From the NCBI GenBank assembly GCA_039566865.1, contig CM076956.1, forward strand, positions 12,783,511-12,847,510: a stretch of 64,000 nt of DNA. Reading direction: 5' to 3'. Both the position numbers and the translations under genes were made by a program. The stretch is from Aurelia coerulea (taxonomy: Eukaryota > Cnidaria > Scyphozoa > Semaeostomeae > Ulmaridae). Positions 1 through 11,289 of the stretch are shown here, piece by piece (the first letter of the stretch is position 1; the number at the start of each line of letters is the position of its first letter). Below the pieces are notes generated by a model. The model was not told the origin of the DNA. It did not search any database and was given only the letters and a program-made list of their open reading frames with translations.

Positions 1-54
1 GAAGCTTCGATGGCACGTCCCCGACCAAAACCTGGTCAAGTACCCCCCCCGGGG
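1..54. mobile_element. Right end of a G/C-tract inverted-repeat element, cut by the window edge
   Basis: The first ~50 bases match 10789-10840 almost base for base, including the run of C. At 10425-10849 this is the right terminus of a larger inverted-repeat element with an internal minisatellite. Only the terminal ~50 bp of this copy lie in the window. Confidence 0.75.
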
Positions 55-183
55 TATAGCTGCCTTGAATTCCATCATACATTCTGACAGGGTGGGTGGT
101 GATGAAAAATGACACTGGCTTGTTTTCAAATTCTTTTGCAAGTAACACATGGCCATGTCTAAGTTCAGTTACAGAAATTTTAA

Positions 184-616
184 AGGACAAGTCCAGGGTT
201 GGAATAATTGTTCATAAAATGAAAGATCACAATGTTGTGAATGGTGTGTAGTACTTTTTTCCAACCTTCTCTGTCTTTTCTCTGCGAAATTGTGTATTTA
301 AACCTGTGAAATTAGCAAAATGACGTCATTATTCATGACGTAATTTCACCCATTTTGCCTTCGTTCGACCTGAACGAGGCTGTTTTCTTATAGAACTCTC
401 AAGTAATTTCCGACGTCACAATCGAACCTCCAAACTGAGGCTAGCCATTTTATTGCGTTTTCAAAATTGCGACGACATTGGGCCTAACTTACGAAAAATG
501 TCATACGAATTTACAACAGAAAAAGACATCAAAACGCGGAAAAAAGGTACAAGCAATGCTTGGCAGTTGGTAAGGTTGCTTTTTGAAATTAATTGTAGAA
601 ACCCCGGACTTGTCCT
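184..616. mobile_element. 433-bp MITE flanked by TTAA
   Basis: Terminal inverted repeats begin AGGACAAGTCC and end GGACTTGTCCT, extending about 17 bp with one mismatch. A TTAA tetranucleotide flanks each side (180-183 and 617-620). TTAA duplications are typical of piggyBac-type transposition, but the terminal bases are not the usual piggyBac CCY, so the superfamily is an inference. No ORF of note lies inside, so the element is non-autonomous. Confidence 0.7.
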
Positions 617-620
617 TTAA

Positions 621-1090
621 AGGAAAATTTTTCCAACAGGGGAGTCTACAGTAGGTTGGTTTAAAAATATCCTATCATATAGAGCAGATATACTGCAACA
701 TCTTTTAAGTTTTTATTATCAATTTATCAAAACAAAAAAGAACAGCATTTTGGTATATTTTAAAGTGTATTTGTATGCTTGTCTTTTTTCTGTTTGGTTG
801 TTTCTAACATATGTTGCTTCTTGAAGAATGGTGATGCAGAAAGTCACGAGTGCAATGCCAGTCATCTGGTGAATACAATCCAAACACTGTAGGTCATCAT
901 TACTGATGACTTTTTGAACTGAAATTATGACATTTTGCAAACATTTGATCATTTCAAAAAAATAGTGAAGGGTTTGAGAGCTCATCAAAAAAATAAGCAA
1001 GCTGCCTTTCGTCTTTTACAGCCAACATGATTATCATCCTTATCACTCAGTTCAAAAATCTACATTCTCATCTTAGCCAACATAAAATTG
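621..1090. other. No gene recognised
   Basis: AT-rich sequence. A 93-codon minus-strand frame (719-1000) has no recognisable domain, and its composition gives no reason to call a gene. Confidence 0.6.
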
Positions 1091-1093
1091 CAT

Positions 1094-1170
1094 GCATTGG
1101 CTACATCTTAGGGCCGAAGCCAGTGGGGGGGGCTGGGGGGCGGAGCACCCCCCCCCCAGAAGGCCATTTG
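1094..1170. repeat. G/C-tract fragment resembling hAT MITE ends
   Basis: A GGGCCGAAGCCAGTGGGGGG-type tract is followed closely by a C tract. The layout resembles the terminus of the element at 7809-8092 (CAGTGGCGGAGCC then G/C runs). It lies just 5' of the LINE truncation point at about 1253. It is probably a remnant of that family; only weak similarity is visible. Confidence 0.35.
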
Positions 1171-1253
1171 TCAGAATTTTACTCCACCTGTCGGATTTTT
1201 GTTGTCGTTACAGGCCCACACTTAAAAGATTTTATTGGGACAATGATGCATAG

Positions 1254-2750
1254 AAGATGAATGCATACGGTTTCAGTAGATCTGCCTTGCTGTTTATCCA
1301 TAGACATCTCACCGACAGGAAGCAGAGGGTAAAGGTCAATGGTTCATTCAGCACGTGGACAAAAACTGTCCTGGGTGTACCACAAGGTTCAGTCTTGGGA
1401 CCCCTTTTGTTTAACATATACCTGAATGACCTATTCATGTTCTTGGAGGAAACCAAAATCTGTAACTATGCAGACGATACAACAATTTATGCGTGTGGTG
1501 CTAGGATTGAAACTGTCATTGCGCATTTAGAACATGATGCCTTTAAAATAACTGAGTGGTTTCCAAACAATTGTATGAAGTTAAATGAAGACAAATGCCA
1601 TTTAATGATTTTTGGTGCGAAGGGAGACAATGAAATAACCATCAAAATAGGCGAGGCCAGTGTGAAAGAGAGTAGAGAGGAAACTCTTCTCGGTATAACC
1701 TTTGATCGATCACTATCTTTCAAAGGACATGTGAAGACCCTATGTAGAAAGGCCGGCCAGAAACTCCATGCTCTTGCCCGTATATCCTGCTACATGGACA
1801 CTGACAAATTGCAGCAGCTAATGAGAGCATTTGTGTTATCGCACTTTAGCTACTGTCCACTTGTTTGGATGTTTTATGACAGAACTTTAAACCATAGAAT
1901 AAATCATGTTCACGAAAGGGCACTGCGCATTGCGTACAAGGATCACGGAAGTGATTTTGGTTCTCTCCTGGAACAGAGCAATTCGGTGCCCATCCATGTA
2001 AGAAACCTACAGTTGCTTATGACGGAAATTTTTAAAACAAAGTCTGATCTAAATCCACCTTTCATGAAGGATATTTTTATGGAGAGAGGTATTAGCTGCA
2101 ACCTAAGGCATGGCAATGACGCTCAAATTCCAAAGGTGTGAACCACGTCCTTTGGAGTTGAGACCATAGCCTACCTTGGAAATAAACTTTGGCAGTTTTT
2201 ACCGCACGAAATGAAAAGATCAAGCACCCTTCCTATTTTCAAAAAACGAATTAGATGTTGGAATGGCGAAAAATGCAACTGTAGGCTCTGCAAAACATAC
2301 ATTCCAAGAGTTGGGTTTCTAACATGATAAAAATTTCTTGGGCCTTCTCACAAGGATGGGGGCGGTGCGCTGCTTCCCGGTGGGATGGGGGATGTGCTGT
2401 GCGGGATGTGAGGTCCCCTTCACGATGCAGGCACTGGGCTGCGGTTGAACTGGGGAATTGCTCCCTAGCGGCGACCGCAGCTTAGGATATGCGTGTGGGG
2501 GTTCCCTCGCGCGGTGTGTCCGCCATCTCTCTGGGAGGTGGGCGTCGCTCCGTACCTCGTAGGGAAGGCATGCTTTTATCTTGTATATAATCCACTAAAT
2601 GTTTTAATTGATTAGCTTTAGGAATTAATTTGTAAATTTTGTAAATTTTTGTAAAGTAGGCCTAAATTAGCTGTAATTTAGCTATTCTTTTTATTTTATT
2701 TAGCCTACATTAAATAAATTATTGATGATGATGATAATGATGATGATTGT
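1254..2750 (+). mobile_element. 5'-truncated CR1/L2-like non-LTR retrotransposon
   Basis: The 3' portion of a LINE: RT palm and C-terminal region (1257-2327), then a ~400-bp 3' UTR. The UTR has a GC-rich block (2340-2570) and an AT-rich tail with TAGGCCTAAATTAGCT (2659-2674), ending in a TGATGA-type microsatellite (about 2720-2748). A short tandem-repeat tail instead of poly(A) is characteristic of CR1/L2-group elements. An in-frame stop at 1251 immediately precedes the RT frame, placing the 5' truncation there. The fragment is non-autonomous: endonuclease and RT fingers are missing. Confidence 0.85.
1257..2327 (+). pseudogene. LINE reverse transcriptase, C-terminal part with one internal stop
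   Basis: The RT copies element RNA into DNA at the nicked target. The visible frame starts in the RT palm. VPQGSVLGP (residues 41-49) and the YADD catalytic box (residues 71-74) are intact, followed by the thumb and a C-terminal region with HVRNLQLLMTEIFK. A TGA at 2139-2141 interrupts the frame. The same frame then continues (TTSFGVETIAYLG..., ending with a cysteine-rich CNCRLCK segment and VGFLT) to a stop at 2325-2327. The 32.9-33.4 kb fragment has the same C-terminal layout without this stop, which supports a nonsense mutation here rather than a true end. The 5' half of the RT is absent, so this is a dead partial copy. Confidence 0.9.
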
Positions 2751-3590
2751 CTTTTGAGGATAAAATTTGACATGGATTTTGAATCTACAGTACAGCATTT
2801 TTTCCTTCATATTGACCAATTTTGAAGGCTGTAACGTTGAAACTACAAAATGATTCCAAAATCTAGTCATTAAAGGAGCACATCAGTCCTTTGGTGCATG
2901 TTTTAACGTATGTTCCTAAATTTGGGTTGTTGCTGTTGTTGTTGTTGATTTTAGAGCGTCGGGAAATTTTGGTTCTTTGCCCCCCTAAGAATTAAGGCTG
3001 GTATTGGGCCTGCTACATCTGCAACAATATGGTATAGCTCTTTTGAGGAAAACTGTTGGATGGTGTGATAACTAAAGTACAGCCTGGTGGACATTAATAT
3101 GACAAGAATCATTCAGAATTTTTCACATTCTGATAAGAATTCTCAGGTGGAATGAAAGATAGTAAAAATTCTGAAACAAGAATTCCTAAGAGATTGAAAT
3201 TTTCTCAAGATCTTGACAACTGTTTTATCTCGGTACTTTGGAGTCAGTGATTTTTGGAAATTGATCTTTATGTGACAAGTCTCTTAGCTTTGGAAATTTT
3301 GGCTTTGGAAATTGAACTGCTTTCGAAAAAGGCTTTGGAAATTGATCTATGTTTACAGTATATATATGACAGCTGGTAATATGATCCATTAGAAAACTGT
3401 GCTAATTGTATCAGAAGCTCAAGCATTCTTTGCATAGTTGGCATGGGATGGTACATTAATTCATGGTTAATTTATTGTCAGATAAAGTGATCTATAAATC
3501 TTGCTTCAACTTGCAATTTACTCAAATCTGTCTACAAAGTTAATAACTTTTAGCATCTATGATTTCTGTCTTCGGAAAATTTATTTTGAA
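2751..3590. other. No gene recognised
   Basis: AT-rich sequence. It holds a short TTG microsatellite near 2931-2947 and three spaced copies of GGCTTTGGAAATT-like sequence (about 3286-3350). No coding or RNA gene signal is seen. Confidence 0.6.
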
Positions 3591-3594
3591 TCAT

Positions 3595-3990
3595 TCATTT
3601 TCAGATATCTACAAGAAGTAAATTTCTTGCAAAAATCTTTACAAAAATGACATTGTATAAGAGTGATATTTAAAATACATCTTTTCAGACAATTTTGTAC
3701 TGTAGTGTGAATCACATTACATTTTTCAGATACAAAGACAAATTTCTTTGCATGGATATATTATAAAAATGACATAAATATAGAAAGTGTTTTATCAGAA
3801 AATGTATTGTACCCTGAATAATTTTCCCTTTTTTCAGATACAAAGTAGAATTCCTTTGCATGGATCAGATTACGAAAATTACATAGATATATTTGGCACT
3901 AAAATTGATGCAAAACAAATTTGGCAGGCAAGCCTTAATCTGCTCAACATCATAAAAAAACAAGTAAATAAATCTCTGTCCAACTGAAGA
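3595..3990. repeat. Three degenerate ~115-bp tandem repeats
   Basis: Blocks starting TTTTCAGATA..., near 3599, 3724 and 3834, share TTTCTTTGCATGGAT-like and AAAAATGACATA-like segments. The last block carries a 66-codon frame that is best read as a chance ORF in the repeat. Confidence 0.5.
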
Positions 3991-6113
3991 TTTTCACAAA
4001 AATTGGGTGTTAATCATTGCACTTTGTAAGCACTATTGCATCTACACTTATGTCGAAAGATAATTAACTTATTGTCTATTGACAAATCTTTTTGTTGGAT
4101 TCAGCAGATTAGCCAAACATTCATAAAGTGTGTTTGGACACATTGATATAACTGTTTAGATTCAATAAAATTTCACTGATGTGGCAAATTTTTGAGGGAA
4201 AACACTAAAAAAAAATTAGGATGGATTGCCCCAACACAGAAATACTTTGACGAAAGCCAAGTAATGCAATGACGGTGTGCAGTTGTCAATGACTTCAAGC
4301 TAAAGTCAAAATGGCCTCTTGATGTTGTTTTGTTGTTTGATACATGAGCAAGGAGTCCACCTCACAACTATCTATTTACTCAACAAATTGCCGTAAAACT
4401 TCCACAAATCCTGATAATTACTTGAATGTTCTATCGAGAATGTTTCGATCAATGCTTATACAATAATTGACAGACATTCCGCTTCTCTCGCTGCTGATGT
4501 TTTGCCTTGGTTTGAATAAATTTCTACTGTGTCCTTCAAGTTGCACAGGTGGAAGCGAGGAGAACGTAGGCCTATATTTTAATTCACTTTTTACCATCTA
4601 AACATTGCATCAAGATGTACCGAAAACAGCTTCAGGCATTACAACACCAGTAAATAACATCCACACAATACATTTCCGAAAGCCACGTCAAGCTCCATTC
4701 AGTACAAAAGATAAATAATAGGCCTGTTCGCTGACTGACTCCGAGTATGATTACGGCCTACGATTTTAGGCCCTCGCTCAGCTGAACTTCCAAACTTGAA
4801 TACAAATGGACTATTCAGGCAGCTAGAGCGCTGATACTCGCAAGGTTAAATGATAAATAGTTGCTCATACCGATCCTTCGCTCTTCGTTTCGTATGCCAA
4901 GCTCCCATTCCACGAATGATGATGTAAAGGCAGGCCTAGCAATGGCTAGCCTGTCAGATTTTGATGCCTCATAGACAAAGTTGTGTTTCTTCCAACCCGA
5001 GCGAGCGAGTGCGCAGGCAGGTGTTCACGATCTGATCGTCGTTCGCTCTACAGTTCTGTTCTCTCCTTCTCTCTATACTCGCTTAGCTTGGCTTGCAATT
5101 AATTTCTTCCCTTCAACTTGGAACTTCGATCTATCATCTATCTTCAACAATGTCTTGAGTCGTAATCTCTATGCGCTTTGTTGTTGAAAATATCGGTCAA
5201 ATCGCTAAACAAAAGTCATCAATTCTCTCCTGCCTGGCCTTCCCATTCACGAAAATACGCACTTTTGATATTATTATTGTTGGCAAGTCGCTGCCTTGCA
5301 TAACAAAAGTTCCAAACAGCAATGGCACAAAAAATTCACAAGTATAGTAATGTCCCTTATTCATTTCTTTGTTTCGTTCTGTATATCTATTTTCTTTTCT
5401 TACAACAATGTACCCTTAAGTAATAAAAGGGTACAGGAGGGGGTATTTAATCTTATTTTCCACTGAAATTTTGCGGAAAACCCAGTTAATTTTGTATTTC
5501 CATAAGGCAAGAATTACATCCCTTGCAGAATTAAAGCAAACCCCCGTACATCTTCCCTTCTTACCCCCTTTACACCCTTGTTACCCATCATGGAAAGGAA
5601 CCCTCCATTACAAAGTCATTTGTGGTAATAGAAATATTTTCTAAAGTTCCTTTCATATTTCTATTATCGAAATGATGCTTTCAAATTTGGCATTTTTCGA
5701 AATTGAATCAAAGAGTTCATTGATGTAAACAAAGCATCAAAAGAAATTAGGGCACTTCACATACCGCAGGGCGATCAGAGGATTACTTGCACCTCAAGTG
5801 GAAAAGATATGTATATATATTGCTGCGCAAGAAAAGGATCTTTACAATCCATCCAATGAAGAGTAAACAATGCATCATGTAGCGCAAAAACAACATAAAA
5901 ACACGTTACACCATGTCATTTGATATTCAATGTCAATAAATCTTCCAAAATCAACCAATCACTAAGAAAATGGAAGAGTCGTTTGAACGGATAGGTTATC
6001 TTGTCTGGTGGGAAAACGGGACAGATAAAACATAATTATGTACAAGTCGTCTGATGTTTTCATCTGTTTCCTCATCTTATCCATACGATTTTCCAAAGAC
6101 GATTTGGTTCTCT
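3991..6113. other. No gene recognised
   Basis: No ORF with a recognisable domain and no RNA gene. A small hairpin (GTACCCTT...AAGGGTAC, about 5410-5434) and poly-purine/pyrimidine tracts near 5438 and 5540-5580 are the only visible structure. Confidence 0.55.
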
Positions 6114-6121
6114 GCACGGCC

Positions 6122-6728
6122 AAAAAACAAGAGCAGATTTTGTAATACAATAGCAAAAGTTGCGTTTGATTGACACCTCAATTCAAAGCGATTAGCGGCT
6201 GCAGACAAAGGATATTCTCTCAACCAGTAATTCAAAACAAACAAAGCCGCAAAAGTTTCCCCAAAACTGGTAGGGCAAACTCTCGCCTTGTGCAAGCGAA
6301 AGATGGTTTTTAAGGGAAGTTATGTGCTTATAGCGAAAGAAGAAGGGTAAATCTAAAGTTCTGTCGCTTAGACTATATTTATTTGATTCAGGAGCGGAGC
6401 AGAAGGCATTGTAATATTCGCGTCTTTAGGGCTTAAAATGAAACGATTACAAAACAGTTCCTAAATCAAATAAACATAATCTAAGCGACAGAACTTTAGA
6501 TTTACCCTTCTTCTTTCGCTATAAGCACATAACTTCCGTTAAAAACCATCTTTCGCTTGCATAAGGCGAGAGTTTGCCCTACCAGTTTTCGGGAAACTTT
6601 TGCGGCTTTGTTTGTTTTGAATTACTGGTTGAGAGAATTTCCTTTGTCTGCAGCCGCTAATCGCTTTGAATTGAGGTGTCAATCAAACGCAACTGTTGCT
6701 ATTGTATTACAAAATCTGCTCTTGTTTT
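6122..6728. mobile_element. Foldback element with 8-bp target duplication (hAT-like)
   Basis: Nearly the whole 607-bp element is one large palindrome, with arms about 6122-6400 and 6450-6728. The ends read AAAACAAGAGCAGATTTTGT and its complement. The flanking GCACGGCC occurs exactly at 6114-6121 and 6729-6736, an 8-bp target duplication typical of hAT transposition. The 72- and 75-codon frames on opposite strands (starting MHKARVCPTSF) are the same arm read twice, not genes. Relatives lie at 6895-7795, 11836-12433, 42830-43010, 45408-45765 and 48885-49990. Confidence 0.85.
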
Positions 6729-6894
6729 GCACGGCCAAGTTCAAGGACAAGTTGTCAAACAGTCCGACTCACAACCACACCTGACAAACGAATTCTCCGT
6801 TCAGACAATTTGTCTGGTCTTCTAGCGTAAAATTCAATCCCCTTGCTCACCATCGCCTTTGTGTTAATTACCGTTCCCTTTTATGTTACTGTTT

Positions 6895-7795
6895 TTCTGG
6901 AGACTGGATGAACAATAGCAGATTTTGTGACAATAACATCCATTGTGTTTGATTGACATGCAAGTTTCGAGCAAATTAGCGATTGAAGACAAGGAGATTT
7001 TGTATACCTCGTTAGTCAACAAATGTAAACGGAGAAGGTAGCAAAGATTTCCTGAAACGTTGGTCGCTAACTATTCCTTGTGCAAGCGAAACGGAGTCGT
7101 AGTAGAGAGAAGACATTCGACGTTCGACCATAGGCTATCGTAGTAAGAAGAATGATTCGTCGTTTGATTGACACGCCAGTTTCGACCAAGTTAGCGATTG
7201 CAGGCAAAGAATGTAAACAGAGATGATCGCAACCATTTCCCAAAACTTTGGCAGCTAACTCGTGCATTGTGCATGCGAAACGGAGTCATAGGTAGAGCGA
7301 AGGTATTCCAATATAATATAGGCTATATCATAAGAAGAAGGATTCGCTGTGTGATTGACACGTGTGTTCTTTCCAAGCGATTAGCAATTGCAAACCAAAA
7401 TATTTCTATGCCTGGTTAGTCAAGCTTCGAATATGAACAGAGAGGGTTGCAAAGAGTTCTTGAAAACGTTCGTAGCTAACTCGGGCATGGTGCATGCGAA
7501 ACGGAGATGAAGGTAGAAAAGACATTCAAGTAAAACCTGATAAATGTGTTCTGAGGAGATTGAGGTCTTCTGTCAATTTTCACACCAATCATTTCAACAA
7601 CAAAGCGAACAGAGATCCCGGATTGAGACATCTAAATACCAGGAGAGCTTTTGCATCTTCATAATACAACATAAATTTGGGGCTTCAAAACATAACGATA
7701 TCTTGAAACATGGGTGTCCAACTCACACGAGGTGCATACGAAACAGGGTTATCAAGAAAGGACGCGAGTTTTTACCGAGAAGATAGGGCAGCAAC
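6895..7795. repeat. Degenerate tandem array of foldback-arm sequence
   Basis: About four blocks of 180-240 bp recur. Each contains GATTGACA..., a TTAGCGATTG-like core and GCATGCGAAACGGAGT-like sequence (about 7083, 7272, 7493, 7733). The blocks resemble one arm of the foldback element at 6122-6728 (same order: GATTGACACC, GCGATTAGCG, GCAAGCGAAA). One arm appears to have expanded in tandem and diverged. Confidence 0.65.
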
Positions 7796-7808
7796 TGCAT
7801 AAAGTGAC

Positions 7809-8092
7809 CAGTGGCGGAGCCACGGGGGGGGGGGGAATGGGGGGACAAGTCCCCCCACTTTTCTCTGAGGACACTCTTCCAATTCGTCTAAATCCGGTGA
7901 GAAAATGTCTTAGGAGGGGTTAGGTAGGTATCCTTAGAGCTTGATAGACGAAGAAGGGTGTTTCCTTAGGGTAAAAAGGGCGTTTCCTGGGCATAAAAAG
8001 AGCGTGGTCCTGACAATTTTCCTGGGGGCTTCGCCCCCAGACCCCCATCTTCCTTCGTCCCCTCCACTTTTTTGAGGCTGGCGCCGCCACTG
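7809..8092. mobile_element. 284-bp hAT-type MITE with perfect 8-bp duplication
   Basis: The terminal inverted repeats CAGTGGCGGAGCC and GGCGCCGCCACTG are flanked by AAAGTGAC at 7801-7808 and 8093-8100. An 8-bp duplication and CA...TG ends are hallmarks of hAT elements. Inside are long G and C tracts and a CTTCGCCCCCAGACCCC motif that recurs near 44425. No transposase is encoded. Confidence 0.88.
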
Positions 8093-8337
8093 AAAGTGAC
8101 GTCATCCTGCATTCTGAATTCAGGAAGTGTTTGACCACATAAGCTTTTGGAAATTCATTCGTTCATTCATTCATTGTTATTATTTACTGTATTCACGAAT
8201 ACCCCTTCAGCTGATATCAAAATTCTCAAAGGCCTAATACAAATTATTTATTAAATGAAAATGATATCAAAGATAAAAAAAGATGGGCTATTATTCCAGA
8301 GGGTCGTGTTTCAGTTTGTTCGTTCTTAGCATTTTCA

Positions 8338-10050
8338 GCTCGTCAAGTGCGCTTTTAGTTCCTTTTTGAAGCACTCAAATGTTTGGATTTCTGTTATATT
8401 AGCTGGGATATCGAGGACAGAGTAGTAAAATCCCGTTTTGGCATGCTCTGGTTTGAGCCAGGGGATCTAGAGATCCTTGGAGTTCCTTGTTTCCTAATTT
8501 GAGTGTGCAGATCTATATTTGTATTTATCCCAAAGGCTTTCCGGGCTCAACTTGCTCAAAATCTTATATGCCATCAAAGAACCATCAAATCGAATAAGGT
8601 TTTCAACACTTAGCCAATTAGATAACCATTCGTTCTTTATGCGTGCATTTTCTATTATTGAATGAGCCCTATAATACAGACGTTGGAGGGTATCTAATTT
8701 TGTTTTTGAGAGACTCCCCAAATAAAATTTGCGTAGCGAAAATGACTTTCCACGATTGTGTGGAGTACATTACACAACTGTGGCTGCTGCATGATATTTT
8801 CTAACTTTTTTAAGGCAGGCAAATCACCACCAACTTTGGACTTAACAACTTTATACTGTTCATCCCATGAGAGACTTTCATCTATGATGATTCCGAGAGA
8901 TTTGGATGGTACTCGTTTGATGTCAGTCCCATTTAATAACAGAGCATTCGAGATTTCTAACTGCTTTATTCTACGGGGGTGACCTATTGTCATATATTCT
9001 GTTTTAGTTGTGTTAGGACTTAATTCATTTATCCTTATCCACTCAGAGAGATTGACCAGTTCTTGCTGCGTGTCATGTAAAAGTCTTTCTACATCATCTG
9101 ATACAATCATGATTTGTGTCTCATCAGCATAGAGGCTAGCTTGTGAAAATCCTAGGCACTTTTCAAAGTCGTTGAGCTAAATGATGAAAAGGAGAGGACC
9201 AAGGCATATGCCTTGGGGTATACCACAAGTGATGGTTTTGATGTTTGATCGGTGCCCATTGGCAGCCCAATACTGTTTTAGCTCACTTAAAGGGTCTGTT
9301 TCATCCAGCATGCCTTGCACGTGCCATCTCTTGGCTGGCCTTTGTTGCCACCATTTTCATGGCCATGAAAATGGCAACAATAAAGGAAAACCAAAAGATG
9401 GCACGTGCAAGGAAAGCTGGATGAAACAGACCCTTTAGATACAATTCAAATCAATCACCAGCAGATACCATACGCACGAAGCCTTTTCATAAGGACAGAA
9501 TGGTCAACTGTATCGAAGGCTTTCTTAAAGGAGCTCTGTCACGCAGTTGATTGGTTTAGAGAACAAAGCTTAGACAAAGGAAAGGAGCTAGAGCCCAGAC
9601 TCTTTGAATTTTTCGCATGATAGAAATGCAGTTCAATTCGAACTGATCTCTTTCCAATTCTTTTCTGTTAATTCTGCCATACAAATCTTTAATCCTCTCA
9701 TAAAATCTTCAGCCAATCATGAATGAGACAGATTGCCTGTGGGGTCCATAAAAAGAGACAATTGAATTTTCCGAGAATCCATGTTTTCATACCAATAATC
9801 AGTGCTGCTGATTACGGATGTTATGGTAGAACATAGTTTTGAAAAGCTGATTGATTACAGGTAAGCTTTATATTCAGTTTAAGGAAATCAAACAACTGAT
9901 CATGCACTAGCCGTTCTAGCATCCCGGAGAAAATTGAAATGACAGAAATCGGCCTACAATTGTTTGCATCATTTTTAGTGCCCTACTTAAAGGCTGGGGC
10001 TACTCCAGTGCAATTCCATGTTCTTCTCTTCGCAGGTAATTCAAGTGAAT
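8338..10050 (-). pseudogene. LINE reverse transcriptase relic, multiply broken
   Basis: Read from 10050 downwards, recognisable RT pieces are: NDANNCRPISVISIFSGMLE (about 9870-9990, after an internal stop); KKAFDTVDHSVLMKRLRAYGI (about 9460-9525); then, beyond the inserted MITE, GIPQGICLGPLLF (about 9200-9235) and YADE in place of the catalytic YADD (about 9128-9140). The frame continues through 9110-8694, shifts near 8715, and runs on with NEWLSNWLSVENLIRFDGSLMAYK to a stop near 8338, with two further stops in between. The Asp-to-Glu change, stops, frameshift and insertion make it non-functional. Confidence 0.85.
9290..9435. mobile_element. 146-bp hairpin MITE with TA duplication, inside the LINE RT
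   Basis: The ends AAGGGTCTGTTTCATCCAGC and its reverse complement are perfect inverted repeats. The flanking dinucleotide is TA on each side (9288-9289, 9436-9437), as in Tc1/mariner insertions. The body is almost entirely palindromic (CATTTTCATGGCCATGAAAATG at the centre). It splits the RT relic at 8338-10050 and is therefore younger than that LINE. Confidence 0.85.
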
Positions 10051-10424
10051 TTGCCACTCAAGTTACAGAAAATTATGTGCAGCTTCGTTTATTTACATTT
10101 TTGGCTTGTCTAATCAGCTCACAGAGTGGGCTGACTAGACAACCGATAAGACGCGCCAGAAATGTTAAAACAACTCATCAAGGGTATATCGTAACAACCG
10201 GCTATTTTTAAAATGCCTATGCAGTAGCAACTGTCATGAATTCACGCAATAACCTTCTACAAGCTTTATGAGTTGGTTTAATATCTGACACGCTCTGAAC
10301 AAGATTTGGTCTGCTCAGCAACCAATATTGATGCAAGTAACAAATATTCCTAGAGCAGGCAATGACAGAGGGTTGTTTCATGGAGAAAAAAGAAAACAGT
10401 AAAGGTAACGATGATCTGATCCCA
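10051..10424. other. No gene recognised
   Basis: This may be further degraded LINE sequence upstream of the RT, but no motif is clear enough to claim. A 90-codon plus-strand frame at 9939-10211 is antisense to the LINE. Confidence 0.5.
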
Positions 10425-10849
10425 GGGGGGGGGTACTTAATATATTTTGGGTACGCGGACGTGCCATCGGGAAGGGCATCGATTTTCGCGATTTTGGTAT
10501 AAGGAACAGTATCGATTTTCGCGATTTTGGTATAAGGAATAGTATCGATTTCACGATTTTGGTATAAGTATATGGTCCGATTTACATTTTTGGAAAATTG
10601 GTATTAGGTCGGGTGTACTTTTTCGGAAAATTGGTATAAGGTCGGGTGTACTTTTTCGGAAAATTGGTATAAGGTCGGGTGTACTTTTTCGGAAAATTGG
10701 TATAAGGTCGGGTGTACTTTTTCGGAAAATTGGTATTAGGTCGGGTATACTTTTTCGGAAAATTGGTATCAGGAACGGGTATGTTTTTGAAGCTTCGATG
10801 GCACGTCCCCGACCAAAACCTGGTCAAGTACCCCCCCCCCCCCCGGGAT
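10425..10849. mobile_element. Inverted-repeat element with G/C-tract ends and internal minisatellite
   Basis: The left end (a G tract then GTACTT..., with GGACGTGCCATCG at about 10457) mirrors the right end (CGATGGCACGTCCCC...AAGTACCCCC at 10796-10849). The interior is mostly minisatellite. A second copy's end lies at 1-54. Similarly built elements lie at 36797-37120 and 62568-62990, with a half copy near 28411. No coding capacity. Confidence 0.75.
10590..10775. repeat. 33-bp minisatellite, about five to six copies
   Basis: The unit TTTTTCGGAAAATTGGTATA plus GGTCGGGTGTAC is repeated with a 33-bp period. Because 33 is divisible by three, one minus-strand frame shows an 11-residue peptide repeat (KYTRPYTNFPK), which is a by-product. 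A related motif (ATCGATTTTCGCGATTTTGG) repeats just upstream at 10479-10560. Confidence 0.9.
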
Positions 10850-11232
10850 CTGATCGCCAAGGTTACTGATATTTTGAATTTAGCCATATGTAATATGAAC
10901 AACAACCATTAATCAATTGGAAAGAAAGACATCAATTGGCCATCATTAGCTATGCATGCTCTGCATCGGTCTCCTATAGCATCCCAAGGCTCGTATACTT
11001 CTTTGCGTTGCGTTGCATTGCAAGATTATGTTGTAAAGCTAAAAATGTGTTGGTACATCCCAGATGGAAAACGAAAGACACACTTAATTACATAGTTTCA
11101 TTTCCAAAATTGAGAAATTGATGCCTACTTCTTCAAGAATGGTCAAAATTAGCTTTCTTTGGGGGCACAAGCGACAATTGAGATGCATCAGAAAATTTAG
11201 ACCGTCTGTTATTGACAGTCTACTGAATTTGA
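10850..11232. other. No gene recognised
   Basis: AT-rich sequence with no supported ORF or repeat structure. Confidence 0.5.
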
Positions 11233-11283
11233 GTAGCCTGCGTGCAGACACTGCAGTTATTGTCTAGTGTGCACGCAGGCTAC
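11233..11283. mobile_element. 51-bp hairpin micro-element with 6-bp flanking duplication
   Basis: GTAGCCTGCGTGCAGAC and its near-perfect complement form almost the entire element. ATTTGA flanks both sides (11227-11232, 11284-11289). The same ends and a 6-bp duplication occur at 62452-62557, and related ends occur around 11820 and 12500. Confidence 0.7.
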
Positions 11284-11289
11284 ATTTGA

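Larger units (their letters stand above)
8156..10050 (-). mobile_element. Decayed CR1/L2-like non-LTR retrotransposon
   Basis: A minus-strand LINE relic. Its 3' end falls in an ATTC/GAAT-type microsatellite at 8156-8176, and RT-like sequence extends to about 10050. A 146-bp MITE (9290-9435) is inserted in the RT region. This copy is much more decayed than the one at 1254-2750, so it is probably older. Confidence 0.8.

Noticed and set aside
6077..6784. MHKARVCPTSF... proteins on both strands
   Set aside because: Both are the two arms of one foldback element read in opposite directions.
10582..10905. Protein with KYTRPYTNFPK repeats
   Set aside because: The 33-bp minisatellite period is a multiple of three, which keeps a frame open by chance.
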